Assembly (NCBI GenBank): GCA_028751875.1
Contig: CM054158.1
Span: 1,143,501-1,207,500, forward strand
Length of the DNA stretch: 64,000 nucleotides
Source of the DNA: Rapana venosa
Lineage: Eukaryota > Mollusca > Gastropoda > Neogastropoda > Muricidae
Direction of reading: 5' to 3'
The notes under the pieces are model-generated. The model was given only the letters and a program-made list of their open reading frames with translations, searched no databases and was not told the DNA's origin. Each line of letters starts with the position of its first letter. The first letter of the stretch is position 1. Positions 51,017-63,104 of the stretch are shown here, piece by piece. A program made the translations under genes and the position numbers.

Positions 51017-51735
51017 TATGGAATTTATAGAGCGCTCTATCTTGCAATTACAAATCAGAGCGCTTCCATTCAATCCGCTCCTACACAAGCAACCAACAAT
51101 GATTAACAATATTCTTAATTCTAACAAATTCAAATGTACACACACATGCACACACACACACACACACACACAAAGGTCGTACATTTCAGCAGGGTGATGG
51201 AATTTTGGCTTTTAAAGGCAGGGACAGATATGAGATGAAACAAGAGGGAAAAATCTTAGGTTTGAAATAGGTATGTTTTGAGGCTGGATTTAAAGCTGTC
51301 GTAAGTAGGCTTTTCACGAAGGGAGAGAGGGAGGTTATTCCAGATTGATGGACCAGAAATAGAGAAAGAGCGACGGCCAACAGTGGATTGGTTGAATCTA
51401 GGTATTCGTAAGCCCAGGGTATCTGCAGCAGAGCGGAGGGAACGAGAAGGAGTGTACAGGTGAAGACATTCACAGAGATATGAGGGTGCTGTTTTGTGGA
51501 GACATTTGTAACAGAGGGTACTGATCTTGTACTTTACTCTCTGTGGCACAGGCAACCAGTGGAGAGATTGCAGGAGAGGAGTAATATGCTCAGATTTTTT
51601 CTTTTTGAGGACTAATCGAGCTGCAGAGTTTTGTATGCATTGAAGGGAGTGGATAGATGATGCTGGCAGACCAGCCAAAAGTGATATGCACGTGTCCATA
51701 TATGGGACCCTTAGTTTATAGTCCATCCAAAGGAC
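50983..51735 (-). mobile_element. L2/CR1-like LINE 3' end
   Basis: The minus strand keeps an open frame of ~155 codons with IQNSAARLVLKKKK, SLHWLPVPQRVKYK, TPSRSLRSAADT and GPSIWNNLPLSL..SFKSSLKTYLF, the C-terminus of L2/CR1-type ORF2 proteins. The 3' UTR with CA tract, agcgct hairpin and ACT/ATT repeats follows. 5' truncated; the most intact coding end of this family here. Confidence 0.85.
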
Positions 51736-52285
51736 TTAAACTAGGGGAGTAGAATCAGTACTAGTACTACTACTAGTAGTAGTACTGATGATAACTCCAG
51801 GGTGAAATTCCCCTCAAGCAGTTGCCTCAGTAGTGGCCCAAACCCGGGCCATTGATTCACAAGCTCATTGCTGTAACCTCTGTGCTCTGTCCCACCCCCA
51901 TCATTCTTCTGAGACTGACCCATCATTCATTCATCCTGACGTCAGAAGTTGTAAGCCAAAAACCAAATGACTGAAGCATAAAGAGAAAAATCCCCAACTG
52001 TCCCATGATTGGAGTGTTTATAAATGCACTGCTGTCAGCCTCCCCCCATCTGGTGCTAAATATAGCAGGGACTGACCACATTTGAACTTGGTAAAAGGAA
52101 GGGATGGGCTAATTTTAGCACAGGGTCCTGGGACCCTTGACTGAGTTATGCTGGATTCGTATGCTGTGGAGGGTTGGGTTTTTTTGAACACTTGATTATG
52201 ATCCTCAAGCCACCAGGTTTTTTTTTTTAACAGATCAAAAGGAAAAATACTGTTTTCAGTCAGTATTTCAAGAATTTCACTCACA

Positions 52286-52536
52286 CACACTCATGCATGC
52301 ACGCACACAGCATGCACACACAGCATGCACACATGCACACACACACACACACTCATATGCAGAGTCATATACACACATCCTTAATTTAATATACACACAA
52401 GGATTCACAAACACCACACACATACACACACATACATGCATGTCATGTTTACACTTTTACATAATCATTATCTATGGACTCTCTCTCTCTCTCACACACA
52501 CAACACACACACATGTGCACAAACACACACAGACAC

Positions 52537-52589
<53 letters not shown>

Positions 52590-52900
52590 CGAGTCATACA
52601 CACATCCTTACATACACACACGGATTCACATACACCACACACAGAGTCACACACACAACACACACACACACACATGTGCACAAACACACACAGACACAGA
52701 CACACAGCACACACGTCTAATATCACTGAGAGTGAACAGACGTAAAATCGAAGACAACACACACACACACACACACACACATACGGAGTCATACACCTAT
52801 CCTTACATACACACACGGATTCACGTACACCACACACAGAGTCACACACACACAAACACAACACACTGTGACACACACACACACAGATATATATAGTACC
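52286..52900. repeat. CA-rich tract with internal longer-period repeats
   Basis: CA microsatellite carrying repeated blocks (gagtcatacacacatcctta, cggattcacatacaccacac) about 180-200 bp apart. It lies immediately before the 52987 exon. Confidence 0.85.
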
Positions 52901-52986
52901 TACAGCAAACATAAAAGGATTGTTGAACATGTATACAGTTTCAACAGCGAACAATCATGTTTTTGTTCCGTTTTCTCTGTGTCCAG

Positions 52987-54659
52987 CATGAGGTGTGCAG
53001 GGCCGGCCCACACAGGGAAGGAAGGTGACCAGGGAGCGGCACACTGCCACTTGATGGCTGTTGCGTCTGGCAGGCTGCCATGTCCAGGGAAGGAAACAGC
53101 ATCAGAAAGCTGCCCCCAGGCAAACTGCGGAGCCTGAGACAGCAGTTTGAGGAAAAGGATGCTCAGGCCAGCGGGGCGCTGCTGTACGGAATCTTGCCAA
53201 CACTGGGCGATGACGACAACGCCAGGCCCACGTCCACTGTCGTCCAGCCCAGGGTCATTTCGTCAGTGACTTCCAGCCCCGCACTGTCGGCCAGGAAAAC
53301 ATGGCTGGCTCCGGACTTCGTCACCTCTCCTACTCCTGTGAGGTTTTCCAAAAAGCCGGACAGTGTGCCGCAAGTCTTTGGATATCGTCGCCAGTGCTCG
53401 GACCCAGAGAGGCAAAAGTCACCGTCGCCTGCTGGTGGTAGAGGGGTGAATCTGACCAGACCGCTGGCCCTTCACTCTAACAGCAGTAGCACATTAGGAC
53501 AAGGCAACAGAGCAGGAAGGTTTGGAGCAGAGCTGAGAGGAGACACCGCTGCCAAGCGCTTGTCATCAGACACAGTCACATTGAGAGAAAGTGTCAAGCA
53601 GTATGCAGCGGAAAGGCAGAGGACAATGAGCGATGCTTCCTCTGTCAGGAAACCCAAAGAGCTCAGTGTTCGTGACATGCTGAAGCAGTTTGAGGAGAAA
53701 TCTATTTTAGCTCCAAACCAGTTGTGACTGTCGTAGGCCAAAACATGTCTAGTGTAAGCAATGCTCAAAGACGTGTAGGGAAGAGTAACGGACAAAGTAA
53801 TGGCAGCACGGCAAGCGCGCTGGCTTCACCCAAAACTGAAAGGAACTTTGACTGGTTAAAACTGACACCAAATGAGCAATCAGCTACTGCAGGTGCAGAC
53901 AAGAGCACAGTCTCTTCCAGACAGAACTCCACAGCAATGGAAGCTTTGCTTTCACCTCCAGCCAAGCCGCCTCGCACATTCGCTCATGATGAGTACCTCC
54001 TAACCAAAATTAACAGCACTGAACATTCAGGTGCACAAAACGCTAAAGACAGGCAATCAGAAGAAAAGGAATTCATCAGTGTGAAGGAAAGAGTGAACGT
54101 GTTCAGTGGGGGATCAAGCGTTAAGAAGAGGTGGTTCTGAGGACACAGGGGGGCTATGCACACTTAAACCAGAACAGAAACGCTCAAAGCACGTGCGATT
54201 TTTCATACAACCATGCCCAACCCCACCGACTGAGACCCATATCAGAAAACACGCTTTAGTCAGACACACCGACGGTGCCCAGAGCACAGACCACAGCGCT
54301 GCCACCCCTGACAGTGACGGACCCGTCGTCGTGTCGCTGAAATACGGCAGGAAATTGGAACCCCCGCCGAAAGTGGAAGGTCGTCGACGCAACCCTTCCG
54401 ACAAGCTTCCGGAAACCCCCAAGCCAGGAAACGACCTGCAGGAGTTCAAACTGCGGAAAAGCTACAGTTCGGAGTGTCTGGACAAGGGGTCCACGTCGTC
54501 CTGTCGGAGGCAGGGGAAGAGCTGAGTGTCAGCAGGTGTGGCAGACGGAGCAGCTGTCTGGAGAAAGGGCAGGTCCCTCACCACTATGAAACCCTGGCGG
54601 AGAAGGAGAGCTCTGGGGGCCTGCTGGGGAGGAAGGAGCAGAACGGGGTGGAGGGACAG
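52987..54659 (+). CDS. Large exon of an unidentified, low-complexity protein (possibly DENND2-like), with three frame breaks
   Basis: A strong acceptor (ttttctctgtgtccag) and donor (gacag|gtgagt) bound 1.67 kb of CpG-containing, clearly coding-like sequence. ATG 53080 (gctgccATG) opens a frame to TGA 53725. The protein sense then continues in another frame to 54140, in a third to 54525, and again to the donor. Each switch sits at a homopolymer (tttt near 53706, ggggg near 54108, gggg near 54515). Product: Ser/Pro/Lys-rich, mostly disordered, with repeated helix-like motifs LRQQFEEKD, SVRDMLKQFEEKS, SVKERVNVFSG, and AKPPRTFAHDEYL. The last two recall N-terminal regions of DENND2 proteins, but this is from memory and weak. 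Either a sequencing-indel artefact in a real gene or a decaying one. Confidence 0.5.
52988..53137 (+). other. Upstream ATG frame overlapping the main start
   Basis: An ATG one base into the exon opens 49 codons ending at TGA 53135-53137, out of frame and overlapping ATG 53080. If the acceptor at 52986 is used, this uORF would reduce translation of the main frame. Confidence 0.35.
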
Positions 54660-54828
54660 GTGAGTCACTGGCTTGTGTGTGGAGGGTTTGGTTCCAATGC
54701 TGCTAGCGCTTTGAGTTTGATTGGTTTGCTTTGTCTGAGTTTATGAGATTCAACCCTCTAAAAATTGCAAATGATTTTTTTTTAAATTGTTGTTTTATTT
54801 TTATTTTTTATCATCATTATGATTATCA

Positions 54829-54830
54829 TA

Positions 54831-54867
<37 letters not shown>

Positions 54868-55011
54868 TGTTATTAATATTATTGTTACTACTACTTCTGC
54901 TACTACCACTACTACTACTACTATTACTACTACCACTACTACTACCGCTACTACTACTTGTAGTATCAACATCATCATTATCATCACTGTTGTTGTTCTT
55001 CTTCTTCTCAC
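54829..55011. repeat. ATT/ACT trinucleotide repeat
   Basis: (ATT)n passes into (ACT)n-like and CAT-rich sequence. Confidence 0.9.
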
Positions 55012-55079
55012 TTCATGAACAATGAAAGATGTTCATCTGAAACGAGCACAGACAGGCAGGCAAGCATGTAGGCAAGGAC

Positions 55080-55199
55080 ACACACACACAGACGCACATG
55101 GACACAAAGACACACACAGACACACACAGACACACCATATACACCACACACACACACACACATACACACACATACACACACATACACATACACACACAC

Positions 55200-55238
<39 letters not shown>

Positions 55239-55240
55239 TA
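55080..55240. repeat. (CA)n microsatellite
   Basis: CA repeats with cagacaca and catacaca variants. Confidence 0.95.
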
Positions 55241-55719
55241 TCCTGAAACTATGAAAGCAGAACAACTAATACCTCCACTTCCCCTCTCTCCCCCAAAATT
55301 TTACATGAAAATACTTTTTCTCATGTGGTTGTGTTTTTGTTGTTGTTTTTTTAATTCTAAATTCAGATAAGACCCAATCAGGTTCATGTCTAGATCAATT
55401 TTGATACAACAGCAATCACATGATAGTGTGTAATTAAAAAAAAAATCTTGTTAATTGGTATACACCAGCATGTAAAAAAATAAACAGCAGTAACATTTTC
55501 ATCAAGACAATACTACAGGATCTTAATGCAGCAGACTTACAGGATGGGACTCAATGTTTATTTATTATAACTACAAAATTGTATTGTACACAGTATTGTT
55601 TGTTTATGAAAAAAACAAACAAAAAGAAAACTTTTTCATCAGAACACCCTTGCATGCATCAGAAATAAACAGCAGTAACATTTTCATCAAGACAACAATT
55701 CAAGATCTTCATGGATAAT

Positions 55720-55867
55720 AATAATGATAATAATAATAATAATAAATGGAATTTATATAGCGCTGTATCTTGCAGAGACAAATCAAAGCGCTTGCACTCA
55801 ACTCATTCAAGATTGCACAGTCACACAACCAGTAACAATTAATAGTTCCATCAAGTCCAAATGTACA

Positions 55868-55898
<31 letters not shown>

Positions 55899-56290
55899 CC
55901 ACACACACACACACACACACAGGTGACACACCCTGGTAGGGTGATCGAATCTTGGCTGTTGAAGGCAGGGAAAAGCTATGAGATGAAAATCTTAGGTTTG
56001 AAATAAATGTCTTGAGACTGGATTTAAAAATATGTCATAAGAAGGCTTTTGGGGGAGAGAGAGAGGGAGGTCATTCCAGATCGATGGACCAGAAATAGAG
56101 AAAGAGCGACGGCCGATGGTGGATTGGTTGAATCTAGGTATTTGTAAGGACAAGGTATCTGCAGCAGAGTGGAGAGAACAAGAAGGAGTGTACAAGTGAA
56201 GACAGTCACTTGCAAGATAAGACTTAAATGGAGAGAACAAGAAGGAGTGTACAAGTGAAGACAGTCACTTGCAAGATAAGACTTAAAGAA
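55720..56290 (-). mobile_element. L2/CR1-like LINE 3' end with 59-bp tandem duplication
   Basis: Minus strand: CLHLYTPSCSLHSAADTLSL, then GPSIWNDLPLSL and the 3' UTR tail. The segment 56170-56228 is repeated directly as 56229-56287, duplicating part of the LINE ORF after insertion. Confidence 0.8.
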
Positions 56291-56788
56291 GTTAAAGGGG
56301 AACACAATGCTGATTATCATCAAGTCTGCAAAATTACATTACAGTTTACCATTTATTTTGTTTTTATAATTATAATCTTTTTAATTGGTACGTGTACACA
56401 AGCATGTTAAAGTAACATTTTCAATTAAAAAGAAACAAAAACCCAACCAATCCAGTATCTTCATCATGTAGTGCTAGATTCACAGAGGGACAGTGTGTGT
56501 TGACTTACACATCCGTGGTTTACAGTGTTAGTCTGTTACACCGATGGAATGTGTCTTGTTCAGTTCTTGCAAGCGATGACTAAGTCATTAAATACAGGTC
56601 TTGCTCTCTCTCCCTCTCTCTCTCTCTCTCTCAGGCATGGTTGAATAAATAGTCGACCTTTGTTTGTCCTCGATTGTGACACAGCAATAGCTTGAACTGT
56701 TTGACCTTTTTTTTCCAAACCTGGCTTGACAGTATTAGTAGAGGAAGTAGTGAGCTGGTTGAGTAGTCACTCAGTCTGAATTTAGAGC

Positions 56789-56790
<2 letters not shown>

Positions 56791-56860
<70 letters not shown>

Positions 56861-56951
56861 CCGCATTGCATGTTACATGCAGGAAATATTTAGTTCCTGA
56901 ATCGTGATACATATGGACTTTACATGGCCATATGTGGTAGTTTTGATAATG

Positions 56952-56990
<39 letters not shown>
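56791..56990. repeat. (TA)n tracts
   Basis: About 65 bp of TA at 56791-56857 and ~35 bp at 56957-56991, separated by ~100 bp of AT-rich sequence. Confidence 0.95.
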
Positions 56991-56992
<2 letters not shown>

Positions 56993-57096
56993 AAAATTAA
57001 GGATTCACACTTTCCAGCATAGGTACACATGCACTCTCTCTCTCTAAAGTCTCTCACCCTATGTCTGTCTGTCTGTCTGTCTGCCTATCTCATCTA

Positions 57097-57440
57097 GGGG
57101 GGACGGGATAGCCCAGTGGTTAGAACATTGCACTCACAATCTGACAACCCGAGTTTGATTCCCGTTCAAGGGGATATTTTCCCCTGGAGTTAACATCAGT
57201 GCAGACTCCACTCTCCCCAAAAGTCCTTCGGATGAGACTATAAACTGAGGCCCCGTGTGCGAACGCACACCGAACATTTTGCACACACGTTAAATCCTGT
57301 TCCGCTTTTCGTAAGAGTAGGTCATTGTGTGCCAGTGGGACCAGATGACAGAATTCACAAAACCGCATACACACAGGGACTGGATGTAAAAAAGCACACA
57401 AGTGCTTATTCCACTATCCTCAATATAAAAATAAAATAAA
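57097..57440 (+). mobile_element. tRNA-derived SINE, family A, full length (best copy)
   Basis: Box A TAGCCCAGTGG is in ggggacgggatagcccagtg, and a box B-like sequence follows in cccgagtttgattcccgtt. The body contains ttaacatcagtgcagactcc and the tail gtgcttattccactatcctc followed by AAAATA repeats. Only ~350 bp, no ORF. Confidence 0.85.
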
Positions 57441-57523
57441 ATAATACAAAAAATTATAAAGTCTGTCTGTCTCAGTGTCTGTCTGTCTCTCTCTGTCTCT
57501 GTCTGTCTGTCTGTCTGTCTGTC

Positions 57524-57524
<1 letters not shown>

Positions 57525-57582
<58 letters not shown>

Positions 57583-57612
57583 CTCTCTCTCTCTCTCTCT
57601 CTCGCTCTCTTA
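57525..57612. repeat. (CT)n microsatellite after (GTCT)n
   Basis: gtctgtct repeats at 57463-57522 pass into pure CT. Confidence 0.95.
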
Positions 57613-58721
57613 AACAAGCACTTTAAATTTCATTGGGCATAGGTAAATTTACCACTATTTATATGCAATATAATAATAATTATAATAATAATAATGATAA
57701 TATGTTGACAAACATATAAACTACCATACCATTTGTCTTTTTCCTGTTTATCATTCTTCCCTTAACTTCCTGAAGAATCATTGGGGTGACACACTGAAGA
57801 GCTGTCCTCCAAATTCCTCCATTTATGTTGGTGGTATGCCCAAACAAGGGTCTCCATAAAGCATGCATACATGTTACAAATGCTCCACACGCACACAAAT
57901 GCTCATAGATAAATTTATGTGCATTGCTCCTTATAAGTTATAACTCACATTGACATAGTGTATACAGTCTAATACACTCACTGGCATTTACTGTCATGAC
58001 TTGAGATTTCATATCTTTCAGGTTTAGAACAAGACTTCTTGTTCTTCTCCTTGTCTTTTTGTATAGGATTTTTTTTTCTCACAATTTTGGGTTGTTTTTT
58101 TTTATAAGTTTTTAGCACATGTTACCACAGCACAGCAACACAGTGTATCAGACTATCACATGCCTCTTTTTCATGACCTAGCCCAAAGAGTTCCCTCCGT
58201 TAAAGTTTATTGATATCTTGGCAACAGATTGCGCACCTTGCTGTGTGATTGTTGAGGTAGCAACATCAGCTGCAGGTATCTCACTCTCAGGTATGGAGGT
58301 AAGGTAACCACTTAAAAAAAAAAATCTGATCCTTGAAATAATTCAATGAAGCTATGCTGGGAGGATAATGCATTATTGTTATTATTTCACTCTGTGTTGT
58401 TGTAGGCATATGTGTGTGAGGGGGGGGGGGGGGGGATTTTTAAAAAACCAAACCAGTTGGCATTATGATTACGGTTTACTAGTGAACCATGTTGTAGAAT
58501 TGTGAGGAGAGAACAAGAGCAGAGCTTACAACTTACAAGTATTACTGTAGTGTTAGTATTAGGCTGGTGATGTTCAGGTCATGAGATGTGTGTTGAGTGT
58601 GTGTGTGTAGTTGTGTGTGTGTGTGTGTTTGTATGTGTGTGATGTTGTGTGTGTGTGGTGTGTGTGTGTGTGTGAGAGAGAGGAGAGGAGAGAGAGAGAG
58701 AGAGAGAGAGAGAAGGAGAGA

Positions 58722-58772
<51 letters not shown>

Positions 58773-59302
58773 TGTGTTGTGTATTTGTGCGCGTGCACGC
58801 CTGTATGCATGAGAGAGAGAGATAGAGAGAGAGAAGGAATGTGTGTATGTCACTTGTGTGACTTTTGTGTGGTACTCATATGGTGTGTGTGTGTCATGTA
58901 TGTGTGTGCGTGCTGTGCGTGTGTGTGTTTGTGCGTGTGTTGTGTGTGTGTGTGTGTGTGTGTGTAGACAGAAGGAGAGAGAGAGAAGAGAGAGAGAGAA
59001 ACAGGCAGACAGACTCAGAGACTGACAGAGAAGGCAGGCAGACAGACAGACATGACAGACATGAGACGAGTCAGTGTGTATCAATACGTGTGATGTGGTG
59101 TGTGTGTGTGTGTGTGTGTGGTGTGTGTAGTGACTTGATGAAAGTGTTTATATATCTATAGTATTTGTAGGAAGGCTTACTCTACCCTCTGCTTTAGAAC
59201 AATGGTGAATAGGGAACAAGCACACTATTTGTATTTCTATTAGGCTGATTCTGATTTTAAAAGAATTCTCTGTGTGTGCGCGCGTGTGTGTGTGTGCATG
59301 CG

Positions 59303-59349
<47 letters not shown>

Positions 59350-60110
59350 CATGTCTGTGGTGTGTGTGGACACATGTGTGAGAGAGTTGTGTGGAGTGAG
59401 TGAGTGTGTGTGAGGGATGTGTGTGCATGTGTTGTGATAGTGTGCTGTGTGTGCATGCTGTGTATGCATGTTTGTGGGTGTGTGCGTGCATGAGTTGGTG
59501 TGTGTATGTGTGTGTTTGGTGTGTGTGTATGCATGTGTGTACACATGTTACATGTATACAGTGTGTGTACATCTATGCACTTGTGTTGGTTAAAGGGTAT
59601 GTGTGTGTGCATGCATGTGTGTGTGTGCATGTGTGTGTACGCGCATGCGTGCGCACACGTGCATGCATGCTTACAAGTGTATCCATATCACCATATGTGG
59701 GGAAGTTACAACACATACTACTATACAATGCATACTGTATTGTATACCTGTAATAGGAACTATACTATCTGGGGTTCTTTTATCATAGCTTCTCAGGGTG
59801 TGTGTGTTGTTTTGTTTTGTCCTGCATGTTGGTAGGCCAGGCCAAAAGAGAGCTAGTCTTGCTGCAGAGGATGGTTTCAGCTGGCAAGAAAATGTGCCTG
59901 CCACACGCAGAACAAATAATAAAGCAGTCTAGTGTCTAGAGCCTTACGAGTGCTTCTAAAGGTGGTGTTCGTTTTCAGACAGCTCAGGCAATGGATGGAG
60001 TATCTGGAGTGAGTTTGCTTGAACCATGTTTGTTACAGTGAATTTTTTTTCTCTCCAGAGTGTACACTTTGAGTACTTTAATATTAATTCTTCTTTCTCT
60101 CTCTCTGATT
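57613..60110. repeat. Non-genic stretch dominated by GT/GA microsatellites
   Basis: No exon recognised. GT and GA tracts lie at 58597-58770, 58880-59030, 59098-59130 and 59275-59660. Between 57640 and 58560 the DNA is AT-rich and featureless. Confidence 0.7.
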
Positions 60111-60117
60111 ACTTTAT

Positions 60118-60194
<77 letters not shown>

Positions 60195-60214
60195 CCTCTC
60201 TCCCCCCTCTCTCC

Positions 60215-60258
<44 letters not shown>

Positions 60259-60372
60259 TCTCTCTTCTTCTCTCTCTCATACTTATTTCTCTCTCTCCCT
60301 CTCTTCTCTCTTCTCTCTTTCTCTCTCTCTCTTCTTCTCTTCTTCTCTCTTTTGTCTCTCTTTCTCTTTGCA
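60118..60372. repeat. (CT)n microsatellite, imperfect
   Basis: CT repeats with cctctc and ttctctc interruptions. Confidence 0.95.
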
Positions 60373-61174
60373 TACTTTAATGTTATCTCATCTCTCAACT
60401 TCTTTCTCTCTCTGCTTCTCTTGCTTCTCAATAACATTTTGGAGTACACAATCTCCGCATATCATTCATTTGAATCTCACTTACTTATCTCTTGGCGCGC
60501 ACCTACACAGGATTGCATGCCTCACCACACAATCCTAACACTCATCAACATATTAATCATACACCACTTTCTACACACCACACACACTGCAACGCACACA
60601 TCACATAATGTCATAACACGCAAACATGATACATATAAACAATATGACTTTGCATGCATGCACGCATTTACACACACATCACACATACACACATACACAC
60701 AACACACACAACACACATACAATCACATGACAGTGTTCATAAACACGCTTGATAATGCTACGATATAATATACTACAAAACTCACATCAAAGCTATCACC
60801 AGATCATGCCCTATATGAAATAACATTTCCAGATTGGCATCATCACCGTTGATGCTGATTGTGCATATCACACGTTGATGTATAGGCACGCTGATTGAAA
60901 CAGCCAATATCATTGTTAAAGTTCCTGTTGTGGGGTTGTGCTGTTATTGTGGATATTTATTGTTGTGGATGTTGTTGCATTTTGTTTTGCTGCATGTGAT
61001 ATGTTCCTGTTGTTGTAGATTGTGACAAGCAAAGGCAACTTGATGTGTGGTGTGTATGTGTGTTGTTGTGTGTGTGTGAGTGTGTGTGTGTGTGTGAAGC
61101 AAAGTCAAACTTTATTCGTTGTACATTGATATGCAGTGGTGTTGCTACACATGTGTGGTGTGTGTGTGTGTGTG

Positions 61175-61205
<31 letters not shown>

Positions 61206-61274
61206 TGTGTGTGAAAGTCAAAGTCAAACTTTTATTTTCAGATTGTACATTGAATAAGCAGTGCAGTTGCTACA

Positions 61275-61339
<65 letters not shown>

Positions 61340-61879
61340 ATTCCTATCTGATGACAATTTTTTTTTCCTTTTTGAGAGAAAAGATCTTGAATTGAAGAAC
61401 AACATTATTATACTAGAATTGAGCTGAAGGGAACAAATGCAGCCTTTGTTACAGTAGTTGTGTGTTCATGAATTCTTTTGGGTTTTTTTTCCCCATCTGA
61501 TGATACTATTTTATGCAGATTATGTGACCAAATATGATCTATCTGTTTTTCCTCATCCGACAATAAAAGTTTCACCTTCATCCAGTCCTTTGGTCCGTGT
61601 AGGCACCAGTGAATATTTTGCAACCAGCTTCCTCCACTACAAATTTGCAATGTTAAAAAGATGTGATGTGCATTTTCTCCCCTTTTCTTCCTACCTGTGT
61701 TTGCATTTTTTGTCCCTCTGTTCAGAGTGTTCCTTGGCTAGAGCTCCACGATTCACTGATAGTGAGATTATCACAAATGTATTCTTGAAACCATTTTTAA
61801 ATTGCCTACCATGAAGGTGTCTGCATTCCTACTTTGGGGGATTATGCACTCTGTTATTTACTTATTTATTTATCTATTT
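60373..61879. other. Non-genic stretch with CA/GT tracts
   Basis: No exon recognised. GT tracts lie at 61045-61210 and 61277-61336. A block aagtcaaa..tttatt..agattgtacat..tgca precedes GT runs at ~61100 and again at ~61215. A family C SINE fragment (reverse) lies at 61737-61830. Confidence 0.5.
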
Positions 61880-62200
61880 ATTTATTTAATCTGTTGTTTC
61901 GAGGATACTGGAATAAGCACTCATGTGCTTTTTTTACATCTAGTCTCTATGTGTATGCTGTTTTTGTCAGTTTTGTCATCCGTTCTTACTGACACAAAAA
62001 TTGCGTATTCTTACAAAAAGCGGAACAGAATTTAACTTGTGCGCAAGATGTTCTGCATGCATTTGCACATGGGACCTTGGTTTATAGTCTCATCCGAAGG
62101 ACTTTTAGGGGGAGTGGAGTTGGCATTGATGTTAACTGCAGAGGAAAAATCCTTGTGAACAAGATTGGAACCCAGGTTAGCAGATCACGAGCGCATCATA
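61880..62200 (-). mobile_element. tRNA-derived SINE, family A
   Basis: Reverse copy from the tail (ggaataagcactcatgtgct) to gcagatcacgagcgca; the very head is lost. Confidence 0.75.
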
Positions 62201-62559
62201 ACTCTGACTCTGCCAGCCCACCCAAGCTGGGAATCACCATGACATTGCAAGTACACACTAGAGTAGAAGTTTGCGTACTGTTTTCAAGAGCCTTGCAGTA
62301 CTTAATATAAAGACCATAGCCATATTCCAACTTCAGACGATTTTTTTCCCTCTTATCTTTAGTTAAAGAAGAGTGCAGGCTGTTAAGCTTTTCATGAAAG
62401 AAAACAATCTCAACAGAACATTTTAAAGAATAACATTTTATTATTAGGCCATGACACTTACTTAGCTTACATCAATGACTGACATTACTTTTGGCCTAGA
62501 CCAGGAACAAGTGTAAACTGTGATATTTTTCCCCCTGTTGATGATGGCAATGTGCTGAA

Positions 62560-63080
62560 TGTCAACAAGTACATGATCTGTGCTTTTTCCCCATCTGATG
62601 ATTGGAATGTTTCCATGTGATGATGATTTTCTGTTTGCATCTGATGATAGGTATGTTTCCATCTGATGATGATTTTTAAACATTTATTTCAATTTGATGA
62701 TAGGAATGTTTCTAGATGATGATGATTTTTCTGTTTCCATCTGATATTGCAACCTTTATGTGTGTGCGTGTGTGTGCGTGCGTGTGTGTTACATTTCAAT
62801 TTGTTTTTAAAAAAACCCACCTATTAATTGTAACTGGCTGCATGTGAATGAGTAGGATGAATGAAAGCGCTTTGATTTGTTTTCTGCAAGATATAGCGCT
62901 ATATAAATTCCATGTATTATTATTATTATTTGATGATAATTTTTTTTAAAATTTCCATTTGATGGTGGGAATGTTTCCATCTGATGATGATTTTTTTGTT
63001 TACATTTGATGATAGAAATGCTTCCATCTGATGACTTTTTTTTCCATTTGATGATAGGGATGTTTCTATCTGATGATAGA
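62560..63080. repeat. Diverged GATGAT-containing tandem repeat
   Basis: Units like atgtttccatctgatgatga with tttttctgttt spacers recur with substantial variation. They are interrupted at 62855-62932 by an L2-like LINE 3' tail. Confidence 0.75.
62855..62932 (+). mobile_element. L2-like LINE 3' tail
   Basis: gaaagcgctttgatttgttt and tagcgctatataaattccat with ATT repeats; tail only, inserted in the GATGAT repeat. Confidence 0.65.
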
Positions 63081-63104
63081 ATATATGCTGAAGTGAACAA
63101 GCAG

